From Actinokineospora pegani (GTDB lineage Bacteria; Actinomycetota; Actinomycetes; Mycobacteriales; Pseudonocardiaceae), in NCBI RefSeq assembly GCF_009745975.1, contig NZ_WHOL01000113.1:152253-200286 (forward strand): 48,034 nt of DNA. Reading direction: 5' to 3'. A program made the position numbers and the translations under genes. Below are positions 7,495-18,213 of the stretch, piece after piece (positions within the stretch are counted from its first letter, which is position 1; the number at the start of each line of letters is the position of its first letter). The notes under the pieces are model-generated. The model did not search any database, was not told the DNA's origin, and worked only from the letters and a program-made list of their open reading frames with translations.

Positions 7495-9186
7495 TCAGCC
7501 CGTCCCGCAGGTGGGCGGTTGGCACAGGAACTTGCCGAGGGCGGTGTAGAACACGTCGGAGATCTTGGTCGGGTCCGCCGCCGTGTAGGCCTGGCCGCCG
7601 GTCGCCGCGGCGATCGCCGACAGCTCCTCCTCGTCGACGTCGGGCCCGATGCCCACCCCCACCAGCGGCAGCGGCCGGTTCGGGTCCTGCAACGCGGCCA
7701 GCTCGGTCAGCAGCTCCGACCGGCTGATGCCGTCGGCGTCCTCGTTGCGGCCGTCGGTCATCACGATCACGACGTTGATCCGGCCCGCCTCCCAGTTCGA
7801 CCGCGACGACCGGTAGGCGGCCAGCACGCTGTCGTAGAGCCCGGTCGCGCCGCCCTCGACGGCCTCGACCGCCTCGACCTTCTCCTTGGCCCCCGCCCCC
7901 AGGTGGTCCTTCACCAGCCCCATCGGCAGCAGCTCGCGGTAGTCGCGGTCGCCGTCGAGCTCGGTGGAGAACAGCCACAGGCTCCACTTGGACTCCGGCC
8001 GGAACAGCGTCATGCCCAGCGCGGCGGCCCTGGCGGTGACCTCCATCCGGGTGGCGCCCGCGCCCGGCACCTGCGCGGCCATCGACCCGGACACGTCCAG
8101 CAGCACCTGCGACCGCGAGGCCCGGTTCGCCCCGGCCCACTGGTTGAGCAGCTTGTCGATCGCGGCGGTGTCGGGCGCGTCGACCCTGGGCACCGGGTCG
8201 GTGCTGGTGCGCTGGTCGACCGACCGGTCGCGCAGCACGTCGCCGTCGGCCGCGCGGAAACCGGCGTCGCCCAGCGCCCGCACCGACGACTCGTCGAGCA
8301 GCCGCCCGGCGAACCTCAACGCCAGGTCTCGCTTGTCCTGCGCGGCGCTGGGCAGCACGGTGAACGGGTAGTCCATCGACGGCGCCCGCGGGTCGGCGTA
8401 GCCCGCGACGACCTTGTAGCCGGAGTCGGCGGCGTTGTGCCGCAACAGGTCCCGCTCGGTCGTGGCGATGACCGCCAGCGGCCGGTCCGGCGACCCCGTC
8501 CCGGGCAGCCGGTCGTAGAGCTCGCGCGCGGTGGGCGCGGTGTGCTCGGCGAGGCGGCGCAGCGACTCGGTGAGCGCCCCCTCGGGGTCGGGCGTCGTGT
8601 CGGCCACCGCCCGCACGCCGAAGACCGCCGCCGTGCCGACCGGGTCGCGCACCGGGTCCGGCGCGCCGATCGCCGTCTCGGCCGGGGTGGCCAGCACGTC
8701 GGCCCACGTGGGCTGCTTGCCCGGCCAGCCCAGCGAGGTCGCCGTCTCGTCGGTCATCGCCAGCACCACGGGGGTGCTGGCGATGGAGGTGCCGTTCACC
8801 GGACCGCTGAACGCCCCGTTGGCCTGCGCGCGGCGCAGCACCATCGTGCTCTCGGGGATCCACACGTCCGGCAGGGCGCCATCGGCCGAGACCGCCAAGG
8901 ACTCGGCCACCCCGGCGGAGTCCTTGGCGGTGACGGCGACGTGGTAGCAGGAGGCCTCGTCGCCCGCGCGGCCCTGTTCCTCGACCCGCTCGCCGATCAG
9001 CTCGACCAGCGGGGCGATGTCCGGCGCGGCGGTGACCGCCAGGGTCGGCGGCTCGTCGCAGGTGAACGCGAACCACTTCGGCACGACGTTGACCGCCGTC
9101 CAGGCGAGCAGGCCGACCGCCGCGGCGACCGCGACCAACCGCAGCGCCGGGCGCAACCGGCCCCGGCCCGACGAGTGCCGCCCCAT
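7495..9186 (-). CDS. membrane-anchored substrate-binding/VWA domain protein
   Basis: A 563-aa protein with an N-terminal membrane helix (about residues 16-34) and an extracytoplasmic body. The first 300 residues resemble periplasmic solute-binding proteins of the extracellular family 1 type (LPDVWIPESTMVLRRAQANG, GTSIASTPVVLAMTDETA). The C-terminal 230 residues are a von Willebrand A domain with intact MIDAS: DVSGSM, the later Thr in GGATGLYDSV, and MTDGRNED. Such fusions occur in actinobacteria without a known biochemical role. I chose ATG 9186 because GGGGAGGG is well placed; a GTG at 9195 is possible. Coupled to the dead iminopeptidase-like gene. Confidence 0.85.
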   Translation of the reverse strand: MGRHSSGRGRLRPALRLVAVAAAVGLLAWTAVNVVPKWFAFTCDEPPTLAVTAAPDIAPLVELIGERVEEQGRAGDEASCYHVAVTAKDSAGVAESLAVSADGALPDVWIPESTMVLRRAQANGAFSGPVNGTSIASTPVVLAMTDETATSLGWPGKQPTWADVLATPAETAIGAPDPVRDPVGTAAVFGVRAVADTTPDPEGALTESLRRLAEHTAPTARELYDRLPGTGSPDRPLAVIATTERDLLRHNAADSGYKVVAGYADPRAPSMDYPFTVLPSAAQDKRDLALRFAGRLLDESSVRALGDAGFRAADGDVLRDRSVDQRTSTDPVPRVDAPDTAAIDKLLNQWAGANRASRSQVLLDVSGSMAAQVPGAGATRMEVTARAAALGMTLFRPESKWSLWLFSTELDGDRDYRELLPMGLVKDHLGAGAKEKVEAVEAVEGGATGLYDSVLAAYRSSRSNWEAGRINVVIVMTDGRNEDADGISRSELLTELAALQDPNRPLPLVGVGIGPDVDEEELSAIAAATGGQAYTAADPTKISDVFYTALGKFLCQPPTCGTG

Positions 9187-9266
9187 CGCCCCCACCCTCC
9201 CCGGCCGTGGATTTCGGTCAGGTTAAGGCAGACCCCCGGCACCTGTGTACCCGGGAGAGCTGAATC

Positions 9267-9295
9267 ACCGTTACCAATCGGTTGGCAGGAACGGT
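9267..9295 (-). terminator. hairpin after the acyl-CoA synthetase gene
   Basis: ACCGTT and AACGGT form the outer stem, with CCAA/TTGG nested inside. It lies just past the stop of the acyl-CoA synthetase at 9301 on the minus strand. Its strength is moderate. Confidence 0.45.
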
Positions 9296-9300
9296 TTTGC

Positions 9301-11100
9301 TCACGAGTAGAGCGAATCGACCTCCGCGCCGAAGTCCTTCATGATCACGGAGCGCTTGAGCTTGAGCGACGGGGTCAGGTGGCCGGTCTCCGGGCTGAAC
9401 TCGGTCGTCAGCACCCGGAACTTGCGCACCGACTCCGCCGTGGACACCGCGGCGTTGCCCTCGTCGACCGCGGTCTGGATCTCGGCCTGCAGGTCGGCGT
9501 CGTCGACCAGGTCGGCCAGCGTGGCCGACTCCGGCTTGCCCGCGGACTTCTTCCAGTGCACGAAGAACTCGGGGTCGATGGTGATGAGCGCGGCGATGTA
9601 CTTCTGCCCGTCGCCGACGACCATGGCCTGCGCGATCAGCGGGTGCGAGGCGATCCGGTCCTCGATGACGGCCGGGGCGACGTTCTTGCCGCCGGAGGTC
9701 ACCAGGATCTCCTTCTTGCGCCCGGTGATCGACAGGAACCCGTCGGAGTCCAGCTTGCCCAGGTCGCCGGTGGCGAACCAGCCGTCGGCGTCGAGCACGT
9801 CCTTGGTGGCGGCGGCGTTGTTCCAGTAGCCGTTGAACACCTGCCCGCCCTTGAGCAGGATCTCGCCGTCGGAGGAGATCTTCACCGCGGTGCCCGGCAG
9901 CGGCTGGCCGACCGTGCCCGCCTTGAAGTTGTCCGGTGCGTTGACCGTGGCCGCCGCGGTGGTCTCGGTCAGGCCGTAGCCCTCGAGCACCACCAGGCCG
10001 ATTCCCCGGTAGAAGTGGGTCAGCCGCAGGCCGAGCGCGGCGCCGCCGGAGATCGCGTAGCGGGTCTTGCCGCCCAGCGCGTCGCGCAGCTTGCCGTAGA
10101 CCAGCTTGTCGAACAGCGCGTGCTTGACCTTCAGGCCCAGCCCGGCCTTGCCCTCGGCCTCGCTGTAGGCGATCGCGGTGGCCGCCGCGGCGTCGAAGAT
10201 CTTGCCCTTGCCGCCCGCGTGCGCCTTCTGCCGCGCCCCGTTGTAGACCTTCTCCAGCACGTAGGGCACCGAGAGGATGAACGTCGGCTGGAAGGCGGCG
10301 AGGTCGGGCAGCAGGTTCTTCACGTCCGGGCCGTGGCCCATCGTGGTCTGCGAGTACACGCAGCCGACCTGCACCATGCGGCCGAACACGTGCGCGATCG
10401 GCAGGAACAGCAGGGTGGCGGCGTCGTCGGGCAGCCCGGTCCCCTTGAACAGCCGGGTCAGCACCTCGCCGCCGTAGCCGACCTCGGCGAAGAAGTTCGC
10501 GTGCGTCAGCGACACGCCCTTGGGCTGGCCGGTGGTGCCGGAGGTGTAGATGATCGTGGCCAGGTCGTCGGCCCGCACCGCCGTGCGGCGGGCCTCGACC
10601 TCGGCCGCGTCGACCTCGGCGCCCGCGGCGGTGATCGCGTCGATCGCGCCGCCCTCGATCCGCCACACGTGCTTGAGCGCGGCCAACTCGTTCTGCACGG
10701 CCGCGACGCGCTTCTCGTGCTCCTCGGTCTCCACCACCACGGCCACCGCGCCGGAGTCGGAGAGGATCCACTGGATCTGCTCGGCGGAGGAGGTCACGTA
10801 GATCGGCACCGGCACCGCGCCCGCCGCCCACACGGCGAAGTCGAGCAGGGTCCACTCGTACCGGGTGCCTGCCAGGATCGCGACCCGGTCGCCCGCGCCG
10901 ACGCCCGACCCGATCAGGCCGCGGGCCACCGCGGTCACCTCGTCGGCGAACTCGGCGGCGGTGACGTCGGTCCAGTTCTCGCCGTTCTTCCGGCGGAACT
11001 GGACGTGCCTCGGCGTTGTCCTGGCATTGGTGAACACCAGGTCCGCGAGGCCGCCCGCCTCTTCTCGCACAGCGACAGCGGGGACGGCGAACTCGCGCAT
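9301..11100 (-). CDS. long-chain fatty acid-CoA ligase (AMP-forming, FadD15-like)
   Basis: Activates long-chain fatty acids to acyl-CoA through an acyl-adenylate, at the cytoplasmic side of the membrane. The 599-aa length fits the long-chain class. Motifs seen: P-loop TIIYTSGTTGQPKGVSLTH, the A4-type EGYGLTETTAAATVN, the A7 segment GWFATGDLGKLDSDGFLSITGRKKEILVTSGGKNVAP (split here for description) and C-terminal Lys in LKLKRSVIMKDF. GGAGGAG lies 6 nt before the ATG. It stands as a single gene with its own upstream region. The actinobacterial FadD15 group is the closest by eye. Confidence 0.92.
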   Translation of the reverse strand: MREFAVPAVAVREEAGGLADLVFTNARTTPRHVQFRRKNGENWTDVTAAEFADEVTAVARGLIGSGVGAGDRVAILAGTRYEWTLLDFAVWAAGAVPVPIYVTSSAEQIQWILSDSGAVAVVVETEEHEKRVAAVQNELAALKHVWRIEGGAIDAITAAGAEVDAAEVEARRTAVRADDLATIIYTSGTTGQPKGVSLTHANFFAEVGYGGEVLTRLFKGTGLPDDAATLLFLPIAHVFGRMVQVGCVYSQTTMGHGPDVKNLLPDLAAFQPTFILSVPYVLEKVYNGARQKAHAGGKGKIFDAAAATAIAYSEAEGKAGLGLKVKHALFDKLVYGKLRDALGGKTRYAISGGAALGLRLTHFYRGIGLVVLEGYGLTETTAAATVNAPDNFKAGTVGQPLPGTAVKISSDGEILLKGGQVFNGYWNNAAATKDVLDADGWFATGDLGKLDSDGFLSITGRKKEILVTSGGKNVAPAVIEDRIASHPLIAQAMVVGDGQKYIAALITIDPEFFVHWKKSAGKPESATLADLVDDADLQAEIQTAVDEGNAAVSTAESVRKFRVLTTEFSPETGHLTPSLKLKRSVIMKDFGAEVDSLYS

Positions 11101-11132
11101 GGTCTCTCCTCCGGATGGCTCCGTACGTTCCT

Positions 11133-11188
11133 GTTACTCCCGGGTAACTGCTACCTCGGGGTAACTTTGTCCGTATCTTGCCCGTAAC
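11133..11188. promoter_or_regulatory. GTAAC-repeat region upstream of the acyl-CoA synthetase
   Basis: GTTAC-N6-GTAAC forms a dyad at 11133-11148, and the GTAACT word recurs at 11161 and 11184, spaced 17 and 23 bp. This lies 33-88 bp upstream of the fadD-type start and is the obvious place for a fatty-acid-responsive regulator. The regulator is unknown. Confidence 0.4.
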
Positions 11189-11248
11189 TGCTCGGTTCAG
11201 CCAGAGTACGGTGCCAACTGATACCTCCGGCGTGACAACTTCACAGGT

Positions 11249-11291
11249 CAGGGCCCCGGGTGGTGGCTTGTGCGCACCGCCCGGGGCCCTG
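11249..11291 (-). terminator. strong hairpin after the P-domain trypsin gene
   Basis: CAGGGCCCCGGG and CCCGGGGCCCTG form a perfect 12-bp stem around a 19-nt loop, 54 nt past the stop of the protease at 11345. Confidence 0.7.
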
Positions 11292-11344
11292 CTCCCGCTG
11301 GTCTGGCCGAGCGGCCTGGGCCGAGTTCCGAAAGCCGCGCCGGG

Positions 11345-13531
<2,187 letters not shown>

Positions 13532-13541
13532 GAGTCGGTTG

Positions 13542-14828
13542 TCAGCAGGTCTGACCGATCGACCTCTTAGGACAATCGGCGTGGTCCAGCAGGTAGAACA
13601 GCGCGTCCTTGTTGCGCGCGGTCTCCGAAGCGATCACCTCGTCCGGCGGGTAGAAGCCGGACAGGCCCCCGCCGCTGGCCGGGTACATCTCGAAGGTGTA
13701 GCCGTAGATCTTGTGCACGCCCCACAGGTAGTCGTCGATGGAGCCGTCGGTGATGTAGAGGTCCGACGACTGCTGCGCGGTGTAGCCGTTGCGCGCGGCC
13801 ATGCCCCGGCCCAGTGTGGCGAACACCCGCTGGTCGGTGGAGTTCAAGTCCGCCGTGGTGTTGCTGTAGGTGTAGCCGTAGGGCCACAGCACCAGTTCGG
13901 AGTAGGTGTGGAAGTCCACGCCGGTGGTGATCTGCTGCCTGCCGCCGACCACCCGCGAGCTGATGAAGTCCTGCAACGCGGTGACCTCCGGGCTGCTCGC
14001 CGCCCGCGGCCCGCGGTAGGTCTCGCTCGACGGGCTGCCGGAGGAACCGCCGCAGCAGCCCCACTTGTGGTTCCAGTTGCGGTTGAGGTCGGTCCCCACC
14101 GCGGACGTGCCCGCGTTCGGCTGCCGGTTCTTGCGCCAGCCGCGGTAGGCGCCGGTGGCGATGTCGTACTCCCCGCCGTCGGGGTTGACGTCCGGCACCA
14201 CCCAGATCTCGCGCGTGTCGACGAGTCCCCTGACCCGGCTGTCGGTGGCGTAGCCGTCGGTCATGGTCTTGATGAGGTAGAGCGCCATCTCGACGGTCAG
14301 GTGCTCGCGGGCGTGCTGGTGCGCGGTGAACAGCACCTCGGGCTCGGCCTCGTCGGAAGCGGCGTTGTCGGAGATCTTGACCGCGACGATGTCCCGGTTC
14401 TGGTAGGTCTTGCCGATCACGCGCCGGGTGATGATCCCCGGGTGGTCCACGACCGCCTGGTTGATCTCCGCGTTCATCTCGGCGAAGGTGTGGTACCGCG
14501 AGTCCGCGCTCGGGAAGTCGTTGGCCGCCAACACCCCCAGGTCCCGCACCACCGCCGCCTCGGCGGCCACGGTCAGCCCCATCGCCCGGATCTCCGCCAC
14601 CTCCCGGGCCGTGGCGGAGATCAGCAGCCTGCTGTCCTCCACCCCGGTGACGGCCGCCCCGGTCGCCGCCACCGCACTGCGCTGCTGAGCCGTCGTCACC
14701 CCGCTCACGTGGTACTCGGCGGACTCCCGCCCACCCACCCCCCTCGCCGCCCCGACCGGCGAGCTCACCCCGACCACTGCCAGCGCGACCAGCACCCCAC
14801 CCAAGATCCCAAGCCGTCGACGTCGCAC
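13542..14828 (-). CDS. secreted M14 zinc carboxypeptidase
   Basis: A 428-aa secreted metallocarboxypeptidase removing C-terminal residues from peptides. The start at 14828 (GTG) is chosen because it is preceded by AAGGAA and opens a proper signal peptide ([20 protein letters not shown], AxA near 30). A propeptide of about 95 residues follows. Zinc ligands are [11 protein letters not shown] (HxxE) and a later His in [15 protein letters not shown]; substrate-binding RNWNHKWGC and the catalytic Glu in YGYTFEMYP are present. A CCGGSSGS loop suggests a disulfide. It probably acts with the two adjacent trypsins, which create Arg/Lys C-termini. Confidence 0.93.
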   Translation of the reverse strand: MRRRRLGILGGVLVALAVVGVSSPVGAARGVGGRESAEYHVSGVTTAQQRSAVAATGAAVTGVEDSRLLISATAREVAEIRAMGLTVAAEAAVVRDLGVLAANDFPSADSRYHTFAEMNAEINQAVVDHPGIITRRVIGKTYQNRDIVAVKISDNAASDEAEPEVLFTAHQHAREHLTVEMALYLIKTMTDGYATDSRVRGLVDTREIWVVPDVNPDGGEYDIATGAYRGWRKNRQPNAGTSAVGTDLNRNWNHKWGCCGGSSGSPSSETYRGPRAASSPEVTALQDFISSRVVGGRQQITTGVDFHTYSELVLWPYGYTYSNTTADLNSTDQRVFATLGRGMAARNGYTAQQSSDLYITDGSIDDYLWGVHKIYGYTFEMYPASGGGLSGFYPPDEVIASETARNKDALFYLLDHADCPKRSIGQTC

Positions 14829-15128
14829 AGGCCGTTCCTTCCGCAGCACCGGTTCGCGTCCCGCGACCGGAGAAGGTGGATATCCCGCCGAACTGCCCCG
14901 CTGAGTCGTCCTGTTGGGCCGCCCAACCAACCCAACCCCCGCCTGGTCGAATCCTGACCGCCCGCCCGGCGTCGGACAAGCCCGCAAAGGGGCATGAGCC
15001 TTCCCGTTTATTTCCCACTTCCCCACGCAGACCCGCAGGTGAGCCACCGTCCACCCAGAACATTCACCCGAACGCAGGCTCAAGCCCGCCCTGCTGCCGC
15101 TGAGCGTGACGAGCGCGGCAAGCGGATG
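14829..15128. other. intergenic region without supportable gene
   Basis: A C-rich plus strand with no coding pattern in any frame. It must hold the promoter of the M14 gene and the 3' end of the XRE gene transcript. Longer reading frames here are extensions of the M14 frame. Confidence 0.5.
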
Positions 15129-15614
15129 CTAATTCGACGTGTCCGGTGCGCGGTCTTCCTCCGGGTCCGGTCCCCCGTCGGCGCGGGTGGCTCGGTCCTG
15201 GAGGCTGAGCAGCTTCTCGGCGACGTAGAGCACCATGTCCTGGGCCTCGGGCTCCAAGGCGCGGTAGATGCGCCCGATCTCCCGCTGGCCATCCGCCTTC
15301 GCCAGCTTGCGCCCCGCCGCCCGGATGCGTCGGGGCGTCGGCGAGTCCTCGTTCGACACGGCGGCCTCGCGCAGCGCGAGCGCCTCGGCCAGATCGATCT
15401 CCATCGCCGTCGCGGCGGCGGTGACGAGCTCCTCGGTGGGGCGGAACGGCCGTCCGTCGAGCCTGCTGCCGCGCTCCAGGTTCTGCCAGGACGACTTGGA
15501 GACAGCGGCCTCGAGGGCCGCCTCGATCTGGTTCAAACCCCGTCCCACGCGTGCGTTGGCGATCAACCTGGCCAGCTTCTGCAGCAGGTCGTCGTTCGGC
15601 AGGCCCTTGCTCAC
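15129..15614 (-). CDS. XRE-family HTH regulator
   Basis: A 161-aa DNA-binding protein, GTG start. An N-terminal XRE helix-turn-helix spans about residues 10-65 (LARLIANARVGRGLNQIEAA, VSKSSWQNLERGSRL). The rest is helical and charged, with an acidic tail (GGPDPEEDRAPDTSN). There is no clear Shine-Dalgarno sequence. A 20-bp dyad 23 bp upstream of its start suggests autoregulation. The small membrane peptide gene upstream ends in its own terminator, so the two are probably separate units. The target is unknown. Confidence 0.75.
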   Translation of the reverse strand: MSKGLPNDDLLQKLARLIANARVGRGLNQIEAALEAAVSKSSWQNLERGSRLDGRPFRPTEELVTAAATAMEIDLAEALALREAAVSNEDSPTPRRIRAAGRKLAKADGQREIGRIYRALEPEAQDMVLYVAEKLLSLQDRATRADGGPDPEEDRAPDTSN

Positions 15615-15637
15615 GGCCGCGATGATCTCGCAGCGAA

Positions 15638-15657
15638 TTCGCGGTGATCGCCGCGAA
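15638..15657. promoter_or_regulatory. TTCGCGG-N6-CCGCGAA dyad, candidate XRE operator
   Basis: A perfect 7-bp inverted repeat placed 23-43 nt upstream of the XRE start, next to an AT-rich TATAGG-containing promoter candidate on the minus strand (about 15661-15670). Autorepression by the XRE protein is the simplest reading. Confidence 0.45.
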
Positions 15658-15774
15658 ACACCTATACCTACCTGTAGCCAATTGAAGCTTTTCTGGTAGC
15701 CTCGCGGTGGTCGCTAGGAGCCACCGCTCGTCTTGCGATAAGCGGTGTTTCAACCCCAAAGACACAACCTGTCC

Positions 15775-15819
15775 AAGAAAAAGCCCGCTGCGACGCGTTC
15801 CCACGCGCCGCGGCGGGCT
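15775..15819 (-). terminator. rho-independent terminator after the 47-aa peptide gene
   Basis: AGCCCGC-GCG-CGCG pairs with its complement over 16 positions with two mismatches. On the minus strand it is followed by TTTTTCTT, one of the few classic U-tract terminators in the window. It sits 12 nt after the stop of the small gene, which supports that gene being expressed. Confidence 0.8.
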
Positions 15820-15831
15820 GGTCCCAGCCGA

Positions 15832-15975
15832 TCAGGGCAGTGGCACGACCGAGATCGCCGCCAGCAGAACCGCTGATCGGGAGAGCAGGAGCATGCTCAT
15901 GCGCAGGGTCGTCCCCCACCCGGCGCCTGCCACCTCGGCCAGCACCCCGATGGCGTCATTCCGTGGTTTCCTCAC
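15832..15975 (-). CDS. 47-aa peptide with a C-terminal membrane helix
   Basis: A small gene, GTG at 15975 with GGAAGGAA 6 nt upstream. The first 25 residues are basic or mixed (MRKPRNDAIGVLAEVAGAG), followed by a hydrophobic helix at 26-46 (MSMLLLSRSAVLLAAISVV) that ends the protein. Its size and shape resemble membrane-acting peptides or small regulators of membrane complexes. A dedicated terminator lies 12 nt downstream. No partner gene is coupled to it; the XRE gene is next on the same strand. The function is unknown. Confidence 0.55.
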   Translation of the reverse strand: MRKPRNDAIGVLAEVAGAGWGTTLRMSMLLLSRSAVLLAAISVVPLP

Positions 15976-16100
15976 CTGTGTTCCTTCCCGAACCGATGAT
16001 TGCTGCAACGCCGCCTGCGGTGACGTCGCGCATTCCTAGCCATTCGGTCCCGCGTTGTCTTGTCGATCGCGGAGAGCGGGGGAAATGGGGCGGTGAGCGG

Positions 16101-16772
16101 CTAGCGCATTGTCAGTCGCACGGCGAGCGCACGGGCGGCGCGCTCGGCCGTGGCGGCCAGGTTGGGGTCGAGGTGGGCGCGCAGGAGACGGACCGCGGAG
16201 CCCACGTCACCGGAGCCCAGGTGCTCCAGGATCTCGATGTGGTCGGCGATCGCGACCGCCACTGCCGCCGGGTCCGGGAACGAGTAGAGGTGGATCGGCC
16301 GCGTGCGGCGGTTGAGGGCGGTCAGGGCGCCGACGAGTTCGGTGTTGCCCGTGGCGGCCAGCAGCGCCGTGTGGAAGCGCTCGTCCTCCAGCGCGAAGTC
16401 GGGCCCCGGTGGGGGAGGCGCGGCCCGCAGCGCCCGCCAGCGCAGGAGTTCGGCGTCCAGGGCCGAGCGGTCATGGCCCAGGTCCGGGTCCTCGATGGCT
16501 CGGGTGATGCCGCGCAGCTCCACCGCCAGCCGCACCTCGTGCAGGTCGCGGACGGTGGCCAGGTCCGGCACCACGACGGAGTAGCCGTAGTCGTGGCGCC
16601 GGACCAGGCCGTCGGCGATGAGGCGGGTGAGGGCCTCGCGGACCGGGGTGCGGGAGACGCCGAGGGCGCGGGCGAGCTTGGGCTCGGTGAACCGGTCCGC
16701 GGGGGACCAGCGGGCGGCCAGGACCTCTTCGCGCAGGCGCAGGTAGACCTGGTCGCGCAGTGGCTCGGGCAC
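16101..16772 (-). CDS. GntR/FCD-family transcriptional regulator
   Basis: A 223-aa regulator. An N-terminal GntR winged helix occupies about residues 1-70 (DQVYLRLREEVLAARW, TEPKLARALGVSRTPVREAL, LIADGLVRR). The C-terminal FCD effector domain has the usual metal-site order (EVRLAVELRG, ERFHTALLAATGN, DHIEILEHLGSGD). GTG start, only 2 nt past the stop of urtE and without a Shine-Dalgarno sequence, so it is probably translated by coupling as the last gene of the urt operon. That position suggests it answers to urea or a nitrogen metabolite, but FCD effectors are usually carboxylates, so this is inference. Confidence 0.85.
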   Translation of the reverse strand: MPEPLRDQVYLRLREEVLAARWSPADRFTEPKLARALGVSRTPVREALTRLIADGLVRRHDYGYSVVVPDLATVRDLHEVRLAVELRGITRAIEDPDLGHDRSALDAELLRWRALRAAPPPPGPDFALEDERFHTALLAATGNTELVGALTALNRRTRPIHLYSFPDPAAVAVAIADHIEILEHLGSGDVGSAVRLLRAHLDPNLAATAERAARALAVRLTMR

Positions 16773-16774
16773 TG

Positions 16775-17470
16775 TCAGATGGCCATCGCCGCTCGGACGC
16801 CGTCGAGCGCGCCCGGACCGCCCTCGCCGGAGGCGGTGACGCGGCCCGCCTCGAGCACGTAGTACTTGTCCGCGGCCGACAGCGCGAACCCGATGTGCTG
16901 CTCCACCAGCAGCACCGACAGGCCCGACCCGGAGGCCAGGGACCGGATCGTCGCCTCGATCTCGGCCACGACCGAGGGCTGGATGCCCTCGGTCGGCTCG
17001 TCGAGCACCAGCAGCCGGGGCTGGGTGATCAGTGCCCGCGCGATGGCCAACTGCTGGCGCTGCCCGCCGGAGAGCAACCCGGCCCGCCTGCCCAGCATCG
17101 GCACCAGCGCCGGGAACATCTCCAGCGCCTCGCGGATCAGCCGCTTGCCGTCGCGGCGGGTGTCGGCGACCAGCTTGAGGTTGTCCTCGGCGGTGAGCTG
17201 CCCGAAGGACTGCTGGCCCTGCGGCACGTAGGCGAGGCCGCGCTTGACCCGCTCGTTGGGCCGCATCCTGGTGACGTCCTCGCCGTCGAGCACGACCTTG
17301 CCCGACGTCGGGCGCAGCAGCCCGGCCGCCGCGCGCAGCAGCGTCGTCTTGCCCGCCCCGTTGTGCCCGGTGATCGCCACGACCGAGTCGGCGGGCACCT
17401 CCACCGTGGCGCCGTGCACCACGGTCGTGCGTCCGTACCCGACGTTGACGTCGATCATCTCCAGCATCAC
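16775..17470 (-). CDS. urtE: urea ABC transporter ATP-binding protein UrtE
   Basis: A 231-aa ATPase energising branched-chain/urea-type uptake. Walker A GHNGAGKTT, Q-loop YVPQGQQSF, signature LSGGQRQQLAIARAL, Walker B LLVLDEPTEGIQP, H-loop VEQH. The GQQSFGQLTAEDNL stretch and EPTEGIQPS fit UrtE rather than LivF. It overlaps the urtD stop; GTG at 17470 or ATG at 17467 are both usable with GGAGGGGG upstream. Confidence 0.93.
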   Translation of the reverse strand: MMLEMIDVNVGYGRTTVVHGATVEVPADSVVAITGHNGAGKTTLLRAAAGLLRPTSGKVVLDGEDVTRMRPNERVKRGLAYVPQGQQSFGQLTAEDNLKLVADTRRDGKRLIREALEMFPALVPMLGRRAGLLSGGQRQQLAIARALITQPRLLVLDEPTEGIQPSVVAEIEATIRSLASGSGLSVLLVEQHIGFALSAADKYYVLEAGRVTASGEGGPGALDGVRAAMAI

Positions 17471-18213
17471 GCCACCCCCTCCGCCGCGCGTCCCAAGTAG
17501 ACCTCCTGCACCCTCGGGTCCGCCTGCACCTGCGCGACGGTGCCCTCGCTGAGCACCTTGCCCGCGTGCAGGACGGTCACCGACGTGGCGAACGAGCGCA
17601 TGAAGTCCATGTCGTGCTCGACCACCACGACCGTGCGCTCCGCGCCGATCCGCCGCAGCAGCAGCCCGGTCTCCTCGCGCTCGTGCGCGCTCATGCCCGC
17701 TACCGGCTCATCGAGCAGCAGCACCCGCGCGTTCTGCACGATGAGCATCCCGATCTCCAGCCACTGCTTCTGCCCGTGCGCGAGCACCCCGGCCTGCCGG
17801 TCGCGCAGGTCCTCGAGCCCGATCACCTCGAGCACCTGCTCCACCTCCTCGGGCACCGAGGTCCGGCGGCGCAGCATCGTCAGCGGCCCCCGCCCGGCGC
17901 CCGCGGCGATGTCGAGGTTCTGCAAGACCGACAGCTCCTCGAACACGCTCGCGGTCTGGAACGTGCGGCCGATGCCCAGCCGGGCGATCTTGTGCACCTT
18001 CTTGCCCAGCAGTTCGGTCGCGCCGAACGTCGCCGACCCGGTCGCCGGGACCAGCCCGGTGATCGCGTCGACCAGGGTCGTCTTGCCCGCGCCGTTGGGG
18101 CCGATGAGGAACCGCAGGTCGCCCTGCAGCACCGTCATCGACACCCCGTCGACGGCGACGAACCCGTCGAAGCTCACGCCGACGTCGGTCAGCTCCAGGT
18201 AGTCGCCGTTCAC
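17467..18213 (-). CDS. urtD: urea ABC transporter ATP-binding protein UrtD
   Basis: The second ATPase of the transporter, 248 aa. Walker A GPNGAGKTT, signature region LAHGQKQWLEIGMLI (the degenerate signature typical of UrtD), Walker B VLLLDEPVAGMS, switch VVVEHDMDFM. It begins with a GTG that overlaps the urtC stop (GTGA); the longer upstream reading is the shadow of urtC. Order and overlaps with urtC and urtE support one operon. Confidence 0.94.
   Translation of the reverse strand: MNGDYLELTDVGVSFDGFVAVDGVSMTVLQGDLRFLIGPNGAGKTTLVDAITGLVPATGSATFGATELLGKKVHKIARLGIGRTFQTASVFEELSVLQNLDIAAGAGRGPLTMLRRRTSVPEEVEQVLEVIGLEDLRDRQAGVLAHGQKQWLEIGMLIVQNARVLLLDEPVAGMSAHEREETGLLLRRIGAERTVVVVEHDMDFMRSFATSVTVLHAGKVLSEGTVAQVQADPRVQEVYLGRAAEGVA

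Noticed and set aside
7519-11187. 1222-codon open frame on the plus strand
   Set aside because: It is antisense to the VWA and acyl-CoA synthetase genes and has the Arg/Gly/Val/Asp-rich composition of a GC-rich shadow frame.
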